Of a stretch of 15,019 bases of DNA, positions 1 to 8,534 are shown piece by piece. A program made the translations under genes and the position numbers. Below the pieces are notes generated by a model. The model saw only the letters and a program-made list of their open reading frames with translations, searched no databases and was not told the origin of the DNA. Origin of the DNA: an uncultured Verrucomicrobiae bacterium (lineage in GTDB: Bacteria; Verrucomicrobiota; Verrucomicrobiia; Verrucomicrobiales; Akkermansiaceae). Numbering within the stretch: position 1 is the first letter of the stretch; every line of letters starts with the position of its first letter. Location of the stretch: positions 1 to 15,019 of the forward strand of contig CALGOH010000314.1 in NCBI GenBank assembly GCA_937957985.1. The letters run 5' to 3'.

Positions 1-74
1 GGAGGCGGAGGTGGGAATCGAACCCACGAATGGAGGTTTTGCAAACCTCTGCCTTACCACTTGGCTACTCCGCC
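1..74 (-). tRNA. tRNA-Cys (anticodon GCA), 3' terminal base outside the window
   Basis: Read on the minus strand, the 7-bp acceptor stem GGCGGAG (68-74) pairs with CTCCGCC (4-10). The anticodon stem GAGGT/ACCTC encloses the loop TTGCAAA, so the anticodon is GCA (Cys). A T-arm with GGTTCGATTCC is visible. The discriminator base is U (position 3), which is the known identity base of cysteine tRNAs. The two bases that follow are CC (positions 1-2), so the CCA end appears to be encoded, with its last A off the window edge. It decodes UGC/UGU. Confidence 0.97.
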
Positions 75-99
75 ATGACGCCCTCGGCGCGGGGGGGAT

Positions 100-128
100 T
101 TGTTACGTGCGGTCCCCGAACCTGTCAA
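100..128 (-). promoter_or_regulatory. Probable sigma-70 promoter of tRNA-Cys
   Basis: On the minus strand a perfect -35 box TTGACA lies at 123-128. It is followed after exactly 17 bases by TAACAA (100-105), a weak but acceptable -10 box. Transcription would begin near position 93, leaving about 19 leader bases before the tRNA 5' end at 74. The box identities and spacing are seen directly; promoter activity is inferred. Confidence 0.6.
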
Positions 129-196
129 TGCCGGGCTTGAAGCCCGCGATGCCGGAATCGGATTGGCAGCGGGCGGATTGGTGATTTGCTCGGCGC

Positions 197-1621
197 ATGG
201 CCGATGCGGTCCGTGAACTCTACTCCCGGCGGCGCTATCCGGCGCTGTCCCATCCCGAGACCCATCCGGGCGTGATCGCCGCGGCGGCGCGCTGCAGCGG
301 GGTGACCGCGCCGGCGCTGCCGGATTCCTGCGGGCTGCTCGAAATCGGCTGCGCTTCCGGCCACAACCTGCTGCCGCTCGCGGCCAGCTTTCCGGAGAGT
401 TCCTTCGTCGGCATCGATTTCTCGGATACGGCGATCCTAAGGGCGCGACGTCATGCCGAGGCGCTCGGACTCGACAACGTCACGTTCGAGCACGCGGACC
501 TCAAGGAGTGGCGGCCGGAGGCGGAGGACTTCGATTATCTCGTCGCCCATGGCATGCTTTCGTGGATCGACGACCGGATGAAGGCCGCGCTCCTCGATCT
601 CGTCCGCGGCGCGCTGGCGCCGGACGGCATCGCCTGCATCGGCTACAACACGTTGCCCGGTTGGGCACTGCGAAAGGAGGCCGCGGCGATGGTCAAGGCA
701 CTGCCGGGTCTCGGCTGGCATGCCGACGCGGTGTTCTAAGCCCTGTCGCAGGCGGCCGAGGGCGGGGGGGCTCCCTACGCCGGGCACCTCGCGGCGATCT
801 ACCGCGACATGCTTCGCAAAGGCCCGGAGGTGATCGCCTTCGACGACCTCGGGCCGGTGTGCGATCCGCTCCATTTCGGGCAGGTGGTGGAATGGGCCGG
901 ACAGAACGGGCTGCGTTACCTCGGCGAATCGACCTTGGCCGGCAACCTGCCCCCGGGCATCGATCCCGATGCCTTGATCCGCCTCAAGCCGCTTGCCGGC
1001 GATCCGGTCCGGTTCCAGCAGACGCTTGACCTGCTTTCCGGTCGCACCCACCGCAGTAGTCTGTTTTGTCGATCGGGGCTCGGCCTCGACACCGCCACGA
1101 GTTCCGCGGTGACCCTGCATTTCGCCGCCCGGCTTCTGGTGCGTCCGCTTCCGGCGAAGGCGATCCACGGGGAGATCGTCGAGCAGTTCCACGCCGCCCT
1201 GAACGCCGCCTGGCCGTCTGCGAAACCGGTCGCCTTCCTGATGGAGCAGTGTGCCCACCGGCTCGGCTCCCGCTGGGATCCGCTGCGCGGCGCGAAGGCG
1301 GTGGCCGACTGGCTCTATCAAGCCGCGCGGCTCGGCTGGGTCGAGCTCCGCGCCGACGAGGTCGACGCCGAGCCCCGGCCTCCGGCCCGGCCTGCCTTGT
1401 CCCCGCTGAACCGGCGCTTCGCCGCGAACCGCGAATCACTCGTCGATGCCTTCCACCGGAGCTGCGGGTTTCCCGAGTCCCACTGGCCGGTGGTCGAGGC
1501 GCTCGATGGATCCCGCTCCATCGAGGAGATCCAAACCCTGGCCCGCGATGCGGCTCCGGATCTCGATGTCGAGCCGTGGCTGAATCACCTGGCTTCCCGC
1601 GGACTCTTGCTCCAGGGATGA
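197..1621 (+). pseudogene. SAM-dependent methyltransferase with regulatory domain, interrupted by an in-frame TAA
   Basis: One reading frame runs from ATG 197 to a stop at 1621 (474 codons) but contains a TAA at 737-739 (codon 181). The first part is a class I methyltransferase. SAM motif I is EIGCASGHN (about residues 49-57), the acidic residue ending strand 2 is D74 in GIDFS, and later motifs are AHGMLSWI and YNTLPGW. After the stop the same frame continues without a shift into a MethyTransf_Reg-like region (VVEWAGQNGLRYLGES) and a C-terminal winged-helix-like domain. This is the layout of the protein-lysine methyltransferase family that includes rickettsial PKMTs; the substrate here is unknown. 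ATG 197 is the only start after the upstream in-frame TGA at 182, and it has no good Shine-Dalgarno sequence. Codon 181 could be a true nonsense mutation (for example AAA or CAA to TAA) or a sequencing error. If real, only a 180-residue SAM domain is made from this start; a re-start at ATG 809 would give the C-terminal 270 residues. Confidence 0.8.
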
Positions 1622-1694
1622 GGGGATGCCGGTATCGACTGCCGGATCCTGCAAGGAACTTGCCTGCCCCCGTGACTTAGCGTGAGATAGGACC

Positions 1695-3209
1695 ATGTCA
1701 CAAAGCAGCGAAACGGAGCCGCCTCCGACTCCCTTGTGGAAAACGATCAGCCGGAAGTTGCTGCGTCGATTGATCCTTGCCGGGGTTCTGCTGGTCATCC
1801 TTACCGTCATCCTGGTCGGCCTGGCGGTCTTCTACGGGTGGTCGCAGTTCGCGCGATCCCTGCCCGGGCTCGACCCATGGCACCGCGATCACCCCGCCTC
1901 GGAATTCACCGCGGCGGATGAGTCGGAGGACTTCGACTTCGAGGACTACCTCGCCCGCGAAGAGCAGGTCTTCGCCGAACTCGATGCCTTCATCGAAGGT
2001 CCCTGGAAGGGCTCGGAAGCGGGCGGGTTCTGTCGCTTCAATCCGGACTCGATCTGCCATCCGAAGCATCACGGATCCCGCAACTGGAACCGCAGTCTGA
2101 TCCGCGAGGCACCCCAACCCAAGGGCGGCGTCCTGATGATCCACGGGTTGAGCGATTCACCCTATGCCTTCCGCGGCCTGGGCGAGCGGCTGCATCGCGA
2201 GGGCTACACCGTCATGCTGCTGCGCGTGCCCGGACACGGAACCTGCCCGGGTGCGCTGGCACAGGTCGAGTGGCAGGACTGGGCGGCGGCGGTGCGCGTG
2301 GCGGCACGCGACCTGAAGCGGCGCCTGCCCGGCGGGGTGCCGATGGTGGTGGCAGGCTTCTCAAACGGTGGCGCGCTCACGGTGAACTATGCGGTGAACG
2401 CGATCGAGGAAGAGTCGCTCCCGGTGCCGGACCGGCTGGTGCTGGTCTCGCCGATGATCGGTATCACGCCGCTGGCTGAAATCGCGCGCTACCACGACTG
2501 GATCGCCGGGGTTTCGGGTGACGAGCGGGCGCACTGGTCGGCGGTGAATGCCGCGATCGACCCCTACAAGTACGCCTCGTGGCCGATGAATGCGAGCGTC
2601 CAGGCGTTCCGGATGACCCGTGAGGTGGAGTCCGGGCTGGCGCGGCTGCAGAAGGACGGACGCATGGGGGAGTTTCCGCCGGTGCTGACCTGCGTTTCGG
2701 CGATCGATGCGACGGTGAAACTGGCTGATCTCGTCAACGGGCTCTATGGAAGGATCGACCGTCCCGGGAGTGAACTGCTCGTCTTCGACGTGAACCGGCA
2801 TGCGGAAATGCAGGGCCTGATCCGCGACGACTACGAACAGGCGTTCCTTCCCGTTTTTGAATCGGCGGGAGAGCCATATGATCTGACCTTGGTCAGCAAC
2901 CGGCGGGCCGGCACCAATGTCTTGTGGGAATACCGGCGTGACGGGAACGGCGAGCGGGAACGCGAGCTGGATCTCGCGTGGCCCCGGCACGTCTTCTCGC
3001 TGGCGCATGCCGCGCTGCCCTATCCCGACGACGACCCGCTCTACGGTCCGAACGAGGACGGCGACCTGCCGCTGCCGCTCGGTGACCTCAGGTTGCAGGG
3101 CGAGGCCGGGGTGTTGCGGATCTCCGACGGCCAGATCCTCCGCCTCCGGCACAATCCCTTCTATCCGTACATGGAGGAGAAAATCATCGACTGGCTGGCG
3201 GCTCCCTGA
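1695..3209 (+). CDS. Membrane-anchored alpha/beta hydrolase (serine hydrolase)
   Basis: The product is 504 residues. A basic N-terminus (KLLRR) precedes one strong membrane segment at about residues 26-48, so the catalytic part probably sits outside the cytoplasmic membrane, either anchored or as an uncleaved signal. The fold is shown by the oxyanion region MIHGLSDSP (148-156) and the nucleophile elbow GFSNGG, with catalytic Ser223. Asp338 in SAIDATV is the likely acid. The base is either His438 in SLAHAALPYP, a conserved-looking motif, or His369 in NRHAEM; I favour His438. About 120 residues in the C-terminal part exceed a minimal hydrolase core. The gene follows the broken methyltransferase by 73 bases and precedes the sulfatase on the same strand by 66. 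AGGA lies very close to the ATG (1689-1692), so the start is plausible but not strongly marked. The substrate (ester, lipid or peptide) cannot be read from sequence. Confidence 0.88.
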   Translation: MSQSSETEPPPTPLWKTISRKLLRRLILAGVLLVILTVILVGLAVFYGWSQFARSLPGLDPWHRDHPASEFTAADESEDFDFEDYLAREEQVFAELDAFIEGPWKGSEAGGFCRFNPDSICHPKHHGSRNWNRSLIREAPQPKGGVLMIHGLSDSPYAFRGLGERLHREGYTVMLLRVPGHGTCPGALAQVEWQDWAAAVRVAARDLKRRLPGGVPMVVAGFSNGGALTVNYAVNAIEEESLPVPDRLVLVSPMIGITPLAEIARYHDWIAGVSGDERAHWSAVNAAIDPYKYASWPMNASVQAFRMTREVESGLARLQKDGRMGEFPPVLTCVSAIDATVKLADLVNGLYGRIDRPGSELLVFDVNRHAEMQGLIRDDYEQAFLPVFESAGEPYDLTLVSNRRAGTNVLWEYRRDGNGERERELDLAWPRHVFSLAHAALPYPDDDPLYGPNEDGDLPLPLGDLRLQGEAGVLRISDGQILRLRHNPFYPYMEEKIIDWLAAP

Positions 3210-3275
3210 AAGACCGGCGCGTCCGTCTCGGGATTTCCATGATGGACCAATATCGGCGCGGCCGTAGGGTGGTTC

Positions 3276-4727
3276 ATGCTTTCACGCCTTTGCCTGGCTT
3301 TTGCTTCCCTCCTTTCGCTGCTTTCCGCCGCCGAGCGCCCGAACATCATCCTCGTGATGACCGACGACCAGGGCTACGGACCGGTCGGGCGTCATGGGCA
3401 TCCATGGATCCGGACGCCGAATCTCGACCGCCTTCACGACGAGAGCACCCGCTTCAAGCGCTTCCTCGTCAGCCCGACCTGCTCGCCGACGCGGGCCGCG
3501 ATCATGACCGGGCGTCACCCGATGAAGAACGGCATCACCCACACGATCAACGAGCGGGACCGCATGACGCTCGACGCCACGATCCTGCCGCAGGTGCTCA
3601 AGTCGGCGGGATACACCACCGGAATCTTCGGCAAGTGGCACCTCGGGGACGAGGATCCCTACCAGCCGAACCAGCGGGGATTCGACGAGGCCTTCATCCA
3701 CGGGGCGGGGGGCATCGGCCAGGCCTACGCCTGCTCGAACGCGGACGCGCCGGACAACAAGTACTTCGACCCCGTGATCCGTCACAACGGGAAGTTCGTG
3801 AAGACCAAGGGCTTCTGCACCGACGTGTTCTTCACGGCGGCGCTCGGCTGGATCCGGGAGCGGAAGGACCAGCCCTTCTTCGCCTACATCTCCACCAACG
3901 CGCCGCACGGGCCGTTCATCGCCCCTCCTGAGAACGCGAAGCATTTCACCGACAAGGGCTTCAACAAGACCCACGCCGGATTCTACGGCATGGTGGAGAA
4001 CTTCGACGAGAACATGGGCCGCCTGATGACCAAGCTCGACGAGTGGGGCCTCGCGGAGGACACCATCCTGATCTTCATGTCCGACAACGGGATGACCCAT
4101 CACGGCGCCGGCCAACCCGGCAAGGAAATCGCTCCGGGATACGAATGCTACAACGCGGGCATGCGCGGCACCAAGAACAGCCCTCACGAGGGCGGCGTGC
4201 GGGTGCCGTTCTTCGTCCGCTGGAAGGGCGAGGTGCCCGCCGGCCGGGACATCGACAACATCGCCGCCCACATCGACATCCTCCCGACGCTCGCCGCCGT
4301 CGCCGGTGCCGGCGTTCCGGCCGGCCAGGTCGAGGGAAGGAATCTCTGGCCACTGGTCAAGGGCGCGAAGATCGCCTGGCCCGACCGGTACCTCTTCACC
4401 CACATCGGGCGCTGGCCGGTCGGCGCCGATCCGGACAAGTTCCAGTGGAAGGATTTCGCGGTGCGCAACCAGCGCTTCCGTCTCGTCGGCCGTGACCAAC
4501 TCTTCGACATGGAGAAGGACCCGGGCGAGACGACCAACGTCCTCGCCGATCATCCCGAGGTGGCCGAAGGGATGCTCGCCGCCTACGAGCGCTTCTGGGA
4601 GGAGGCGCGACCGCTGATGATCAACGAGGAGGTGCCGATGTCGAAGACACGGCCCTACCACGTCGCCTATCGCAAGCAGGAGGAGGAAGGAGGGATTCCC
4701 GAGTGGACTCCCCCGACCGGACTCTGA
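3276..4727 (+). CDS. Secreted sulfatase (arylsulfatase A-like, Cys-type formylglycine enzyme)
   Basis: The product is 483 residues with a signal peptide (residues 1-19, ending LLSAA). It hydrolyses sulfate esters, probably on polysaccharides, in the periplasm or at the cell surface. The signature CSPTR begins at Cys69, the residue oxidised to formylglycine by a maturase that is not in this window. Calcium and active-site residues are in place: D30-D31 in MTDDQGYG, R73, K120-W-H122 in GKWH, H211 in APHG, D270-N271 in MSDNG, and K300 in RGTKNSPHEGG. Length and motif order fit family S1 sulfatases; I do not assign a subfamily. An AGGG Shine-Dalgarno (3266-3269) stands 6 bases before the ATG. The stop is 6 bases from the end of the convergent DUF2961 gene, and no terminator is visible between them. 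Many such exo-sulfatases accompany glycoside hydrolases in Verrucomicrobiota and Planctomycetota. Confidence 0.95.
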   Translation: MLSRLCLAFASLLSLLSAAERPNIILVMTDDQGYGPVGRHGHPWIRTPNLDRLHDESTRFKRFLVSPTCSPTRAAIMTGRHPMKNGITHTINERDRMTLDATILPQVLKSAGYTTGIFGKWHLGDEDPYQPNQRGFDEAFIHGAGGIGQAYACSNADAPDNKYFDPVIRHNGKFVKTKGFCTDVFFTAALGWIRERKDQPFFAYISTNAPHGPFIAPPENAKHFTDKGFNKTHAGFYGMVENFDENMGRLMTKLDEWGLAEDTILIFMSDNGMTHHGAGQPGKEIAPGYECYNAGMRGTKNSPHEGGVRVPFFVRWKGEVPAGRDIDNIAAHIDILPTLAAVAGAGVPAGQVEGRNLWPLVKGAKIAWPDRYLFTHIGRWPVGADPDKFQWKDFAVRNQRFRLVGRDQLFDMEKDPGETTNVLADHPEVAEGMLAAYERFWEEARPLMINEEVPMSKTRPYHVAYRKQEEEGGIPEWTPPTGL

Positions 4728-4733
4728 CCCGGC

Positions 4734-5696
4734 TCACCATTCGTAGGCCCAGACGTAGGTCGTGTAGCGTGTGGGAGGCGGCGTGAGGTAGCCCTTGGTG
4801 CCGCCGGTCTCGCCGTGCTCGGTCTCGCCGCAGCGGCAGGTCAGCCGGAGTCCGTCCCGGAAGAAGATCGGGTCGTCGTCGTGGAAGCGGTAGGCAGAGA
4901 AGCGGCCCGCCTTGGCATCGATGTGGGTCAGCCCCGCGATGTCGGCGTGGAAGCGGCCGGTGTCGAAATAGTAGGTTCCGAGGAAGTAGTCCTCGAGTCC
5001 GGAGGAAAGCATGAGCGGTTCGGTATTCCCGCCGAGGTAGGCGCGCATGCAGGCTTCGAGGTAGGTGAGCTTGCCGCTCTCGGCGGCGATCGTCACCTGA
5101 TAGAGCGCTCCCTTGCCGGTCATCCGGCACAGGTCGAATTCCTCAAGCGGCTTGGCTTCGTAGTCCTCGAGCCGGTGAAGCTTCAGCCGCGCGCTCTCCG
5201 GCAGCTCGACGCCGCCGAGCGCCACCCGTCCGTTCGCGATCCCGCGGATGATCCACCAGACCTGCGGGTTGCCCTCGGCGTCCGCGGATTTCTGCGCCGT
5301 CACCCGGATGCTGCGACCGAAGGGGATGCGGTAGTTGTTGTAGATGCCGTTGCGCTTGCCGATCTTGCCGACGTGTTTCGTCGCCCACGGTGCGTGGTTG
5401 TCGTGAAACCCGATCCCGTGGCCGAGGAACAGGTTCATGTCGATCGAGGGAGTTTCCTCGCCGTCCACGTAGTAGCGGATGCGCGTGTCCTCCACGCCCT
5501 TGAAGTTGCCGCCGAACCAGAAGTGGCTGAGGCAGCCCTTGCCCTCGTGCTCGAAGAGCACCGCCTCCTTGCCGCCGCCGAGAATCCTCTCGCCCTTGCC
5601 CATCGTCCCGATGGGTTCGAGGTCCGCTGAGTCATCGGCCTGCAGTGGGAGCAGAATCAGGAGGAACGTGAGGGCAGTGAGTGACTGGGGACTCAT
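4734..5696 (-). CDS. Secreted DUF2961 / GH172-family glycoside hydrolase
   Basis: The product is 320 residues and begins with a signal peptide (MSPQSLTALTFLLILLPLQA), which decides the start at 5696. The frame stays open 59 codons further upstream, but that part has no protein-like character. Family marks in order are GKGCLSHFWF (about 52-61), RIRYYVDGEETPSIDM (72-87), YNNYRIPFGRS (119-129), SGLEDYFLGTYYFD (232-245) and YRFHDDDPIFF (269-279). DUF2961 is now GH172, whose characterised members cleave alpha-D-fructofuranosyl or D-arabinofuranosyl links. Glu235 in LEDYF matches the position where the family usually has a catalytic Glu (GTEDYF-like). The specificity here is unknown and this copy is at the short end for the family. 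It converges with the sulfatase, suggesting a shared glycan substrate but not a shared transcript. Confidence 0.88.
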   Translation of the reverse strand: MSPQSLTALTFLLILLPLQADDSADLEPIGTMGKGERILGGGKEAVLFEHEGKGCLSHFWFGGNFKGVEDTRIRYYVDGEETPSIDMNLFLGHGIGFHDNHAPWATKHVGKIGKRNGIYNNYRIPFGRSIRVTAQKSADAEGNPQVWWIIRGIANGRVALGGVELPESARLKLHRLEDYEAKPLEEFDLCRMTGKGALYQVTIAAESGKLTYLEACMRAYLGGNTEPLMLSSGLEDYFLGTYYFDTGRFHADIAGLTHIDAKAGRFSAYRFHDDDPIFFRDGLRLTCRCGETEHGETGGTKGYLTPPPTRYTTYVWAYEW

Positions 5697-5802
5697 GGCG
5701 ACCAATGTTCGGCCGTTATCAGATCCACCGCCAGAGAAATGGCCAGCTAGCCCCGGCTGTGATCTCTTGGGTGGCGTCGAGTGGATGGATCTGGCAGCAA
5801 AT

Positions 5803-5831
5803 GGGGACAGGAAGCGATGCTCTCTGTCCCC
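5803..5831. repeat. REP-like hairpin (GGGGACAG/CTGTCCCC)
   Basis: A perfect 8-bp inverted repeat, GGGGACAG at 5803-5810 and CTGTCCCC at 5824-5831, encloses a 13-base loop. It lies 107 bases upstream of the DUF2961 start and 38 bases past the end of the C-terminal relic on the same strand. No T-run follows either arm, so it is not a standard terminator. GGGGACAG-type hairpins recall REP sequences mobilised by IS200-like (RAYT) transposases. That link is from memory of the motif, and only one copy is present here. Confidence 0.45.
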
Positions 5832-5869
5832 GAAACGTGACAATCGATCCGGTTCGTTATGGAAGGCGG

Positions 5870-6247
5870 TCACTCGGGGACCTCGAGGCCCTGCAGTCGC
5901 CCGAAGAGCTTGCCCCCGGCTGCTTCTCCGACATTGATGCTTGCGGTGACGTCTTTGAGATCACCGCCACCGGGCGAAACCGTGAAAGTTACCCCGTTGG
6001 TCGGCCCGTCGTTGCTGTCGGGGACCTCGGCCCCAGTCCATGCGTCGTTGACGCCCAGGTCGCTGCTGTGCTCGACCTTGAGCACCACGTCGCCGCGGTC
6101 GGCCACCGGCAGGCAACTGAAGGTCAGTTCAAGCGCTCCACTGTTCTCGCCGACCGTGGGAAGCAGGCTGGTGGCGTCGGCGATCGGATTGGCCGCACCG
6201 AGCAGGAACGGTCGAGTGCAGAACGTTACAAAGTCAGTGCAAATCAT
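5870..6247 (-). pseudogene. Orphan C-terminal domain fragment of a large secreted protein
   Basis: An open frame ends at 5870 and can start at ATG 6247, eight bases past the end of the FecR-type gene. From about 6208 it reads FLLGAANPIADATSLLP, followed by a beta-rich stretch with VVLKVEHSSDLG and the ending GKLFGRLQGLEVPE. This is the pattern that closes many verrucomicrobial secreted proteins, with a phrase like 'EFALGxxP' and then a final beta-sandwich ending in F-x-R-L or similar. The gene at 13030-15019 ends in the same way (LLEFAFGTDP, then ARFFQVEVTPVE). Here nothing precedes the module: no signal peptide and no upstream domains. I read it as the 3' remnant of a deleted gene whose frame has not yet decayed. 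A small coupled protein of 125 residues is possible but less likely. Confidence 0.6.
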
Positions 6248-6254
6248 TTGAGCA

Positions 6255-8534
6255 TTAGCGGCCAACCCGGGTGAGCTTGAGATGATCGATGTCGAGGTAG
6301 CCCGGGCCGGGCGGGATGGGGGCGAGGGGTGCAATCTGCACTTCGATCGTGTCTCCGGGTGTCACTCCTTCGGGAAGGGAGGCGGAGTCGCATGAAAGAC
6401 CAACGTCGGTCACGGTTCCGGGCGGCCCAGGCGGGCTGTCGCCGGTAAGCCGAGCCAACACGGTGCCACCGGAGATGATGCGGATGTCATAGCCGAGGAA
6501 GTGGTCGCGCCCGGAACCGCCACGGTTCCCGATGCCGAGACTGACCGTGTAGCGGTGGCCTAATGCAATGGTGCCCACTTTCCGGCGGATGGGGTGCCTA
6601 TGGTGCGCCCCCGAAAGGCTGAGCAGCGAGGGCCCCTTCATCGCGCCGGGCTCACCTCGGGCGGGCTCATTGTCCGCAAACTCATCTCCCCGGTAGGATT
6701 CTCCGGTGCCCGAGGGATTGTGAAACACTACCGGCAGCGGCGACTGCCATGCGGCTGGGTAGCCGATGGCCTTCGCTCCATCCGGCAGATCCATCGGCGG
6801 GGCGACGAAGAGGTCCGATTCATGGATCGAGGTTCGCTGGCTTCCAATCACGATCTCGGACGGATTTCCGCCGCCCACGGTGCGAACGATGACCCTTCCG
6901 GTTCCGAACCGGACCGGCTGGTTGAAGTGCAGCACGAGCTGGCCCAATGACCCGGAGCTGCTGCTATTGAGCGGCGGGTTCAGGGATACTATCGCTAGAG
7001 CGCTCTTATCCGGCGTCGGCTCAGCCCGATCGGGGACCAGGTGGGGAGGATCGCCAATTGCGACTGGCGGCGGGGCTGCGAAAGTGACCTCGCCGAGGAA
7101 CATCCACTGCGTTGGATGGCTGAACTTGAGACGCCAGAATCTCGCCGGTGACCAGGTGGAGACGTCGAGGCGCAAGGTCGTGGGGTTGCCCTGGGTCTGC
7201 TCCCAGTCGATTTGGACGGGTACGGAGAAGACTTCGCCGTCCATGCTTGCCGACACGGCGACGGCGTGTGGCAGATTCTCATAAACTGAGCACGAGATTT
7301 CGTCGATAGGGCGGGCTTCGCCCAGGTCGAATGTAATCTGTGGATCGGAAATGTCTCCGTTGTCCCCAAACCCCACGTAGCTGCCGGACTTCCAGCCCGA
7401 GGAAGCGCCCGGGTTTCCATCGGTGAGTTTGGAATTCAGGGGGTCAAGAAACAGTCCGGCCGGGGAGCCGCTGGGCTGATGGGCCGAGGGTTGGTCGCTT
7501 GGCGGATGGCCACCATCGTAGGCGTAGGAAACCACCTCGATCGACGCCGGGGTTGGAAGGGCGGTCGAGAATTTCCAAGGGTTTTTCTCTGGAATCCCTG
7601 CGAAGCGGTTGCCATCGAGGTCGCGGACTGCGTTGCGATCGATGATCACCGAATAATCACGGTTTGCGAGCAAGCCCGACTCGAAGTCCTCGACAAATAC
7701 GGTTTCCACTTTGGGCGGAAGACTGCGGGCGAACTCGACCGGTGAATCCACGATCTCGTTGTCAACCGACGCGCCCAGAAGGCCTACGGATCGCGGAGCA
7801 TTCAATGTCGGGCCGGGTTGCCCGTCGAGCGCATCGATCCGGACGCTGCCTTCGACGATATAAAGGTAGGCGTGGCCGGTGCTGTTGGATACCTCCACTC
7901 CGAAGGCGGTGCCGAGGTCGACGATGCGTTGGTCCGGGGTTTCGACGGTGAAACCATGGCCCTCGGCGGAGGCGACTTCGAAGAAGCCCCGACCGCGGCC
8001 GAGTTGGACGGTTCGCTCGTCCACGAGGGTCATCGTCGTGGGGGCCTCGAGGACGGCTCGAACGCGATGGGGGAGATCGAATTCCGCCACGCCGTGGTCG
8101 AGCCTGACCGTGGAACCGGGGTGGATCAGAGTTCCGGTGGATGACTTCGCGCCGTCGGCGTGAGTGAGCGTGAACACCGAGCCGGGCGTGGTTTTTACGG
8201 AAGCGAAGACGGAGGGAGTCTCCGGCGTCATCGTCATCCACAGGGCGAGGCCGGTGAGCACGATGGCGGCGGCCGAGGCGAGGAGGGAGATCCGGGCGAC
8301 CCGTCGGCGCTGGAGCGCCATCACCCGGTCGATGGGGACCACGGGTCCACTGTGAATGGCGGCATCGATCTCGCCACGGCGCACGAGTCCGCTATGGAGC
8401 CCGGTGAAGAGCCGGTAGGTCTCGCGCGCCTCGGCGCTGCGGGCGAGCTCGTCGTCGAGCGCGGAGAATTCCTCGGCGGAGATTTCTCCGTCGATCAGCT
8501 TCTGGATCAGGGATTGGAGTTCCGAAGGCTTCAT
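6255..8534 (-). CDS. FecR-type transmembrane regulator with discoidin-like, Ig-like and C-terminal binding modules
   Basis: The product is 759 residues. A cytoplasmic N-terminal helix region (about 1-50, SLIQKLIDGEISAEEF) is typical of proteins paired with Rhodopirellula/Verrucomicrobium-type sigma factors. One membrane segment follows (82-102), then a FecR domain (about 112-250, with the IVDLGTAFGVEV and YIVEGSVRI strands), a discoidin/F5-8-type-C-like region (about 340-485, FWRLKFSHP), and a Big_5-like Ig domain (about 520-600, LVLHFNQPVRFGTGR). It closes with a beta-rich module ending YLDIDHLKLTRVGR. The ATG at 8534 overlaps the sigma stop as ATGA and has GAGGA six bases upstream (8541-8545), so translation is coupled. 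An upstream in-frame start at 8567 is possible but lacks this signal. It probably acts as the sigma factor's membrane partner or anti-sigma factor; ligand binding by the outer modules is inferred. Confidence 0.85.
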   Translation of the reverse strand: MKPSELQSLIQKLIDGEISAEEFSALDDELARSAEARETYRLFTGLHSGLVRRGEIDAAIHSGPVVPIDRVMALQRRRVARISLLASAAAIVLTGLALWMTMTPETPSVFASVKTTPGSVFTLTHADGAKSSTGTLIHPGSTVRLDHGVAEFDLPHRVRAVLEAPTTMTLVDERTVQLGRGRGFFEVASAEGHGFTVETPDQRIVDLGTAFGVEVSNSTGHAYLYIVEGSVRIDALDGQPGPTLNAPRSVGLLGASVDNEIVDSPVEFARSLPPKVETVFVEDFESGLLANRDYSVIIDRNAVRDLDGNRFAGIPEKNPWKFSTALPTPASIEVVSYAYDGGHPPSDQPSAHQPSGSPAGLFLDPLNSKLTDGNPGASSGWKSGSYVGFGDNGDISDPQITFDLGEARPIDEISCSVYENLPHAVAVSASMDGEVFSVPVQIDWEQTQGNPTTLRLDVSTWSPARFWRLKFSHPTQWMFLGEVTFAAPPPVAIGDPPHLVPDRAEPTPDKSALAIVSLNPPLNSSSSGSLGQLVLHFNQPVRFGTGRVIVRTVGGGNPSEIVIGSQRTSIHESDLFVAPPMDLPDGAKAIGYPAAWQSPLPVVFHNPSGTGESYRGDEFADNEPARGEPGAMKGPSLLSLSGAHHRHPIRRKVGTIALGHRYTVSLGIGNRGGSGRDHFLGYDIRIISGGTVLARLTGDSPPGPPGTVTDVGLSCDSASLPEGVTPGDTIEVQIAPLAPIPPGPGYLDIDHLKLTRVGR

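Noticed and set aside
737..739. Stop-codon recoding or selenocysteine/pyrrolysine insertion in the methyltransferase
   Set aside because: The codon is TAA, which is not used for Sec (TGA) or Pyl (TAG), and no recoding signal is visible. Mutation or sequencing error is simpler.
437..1321. Long minus-strand open frame opposite the methyltransferase
   Set aside because: It is a shadow frame caused by GC-rich third positions; it has no recognisable domain, while the plus strand carries clear methyltransferase motifs on both sides of the stop.
1622..1694. CCGG-based hairpin after the methyltransferase as a terminator
   Set aside because: Only four or five base pairs and no T-run; too weak to call.
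3282..4661. 459-codon minus-strand open frame opposite the sulfatase
   Set aside because: The plus strand encodes a full sulfatase with all catalytic motifs. The opposite frame is rich in Val/Gly/Arg/His without any domain and mirrors the sulfatase codons.
4815..5630. 271-codon plus-strand open frame opposite the DUF2961 gene
   Set aside because: It is antisense to a gene with clear family motifs and a signal peptide, and its composition is typical of an antisense shadow.
5697..5873. N-terminal extension of the DUF2961 protein upstream of 5696
   Set aside because: The frame is open, but the signal peptide begins exactly at 5696, and the extension covers the GGGGACAG hairpin and has no protein-like features.
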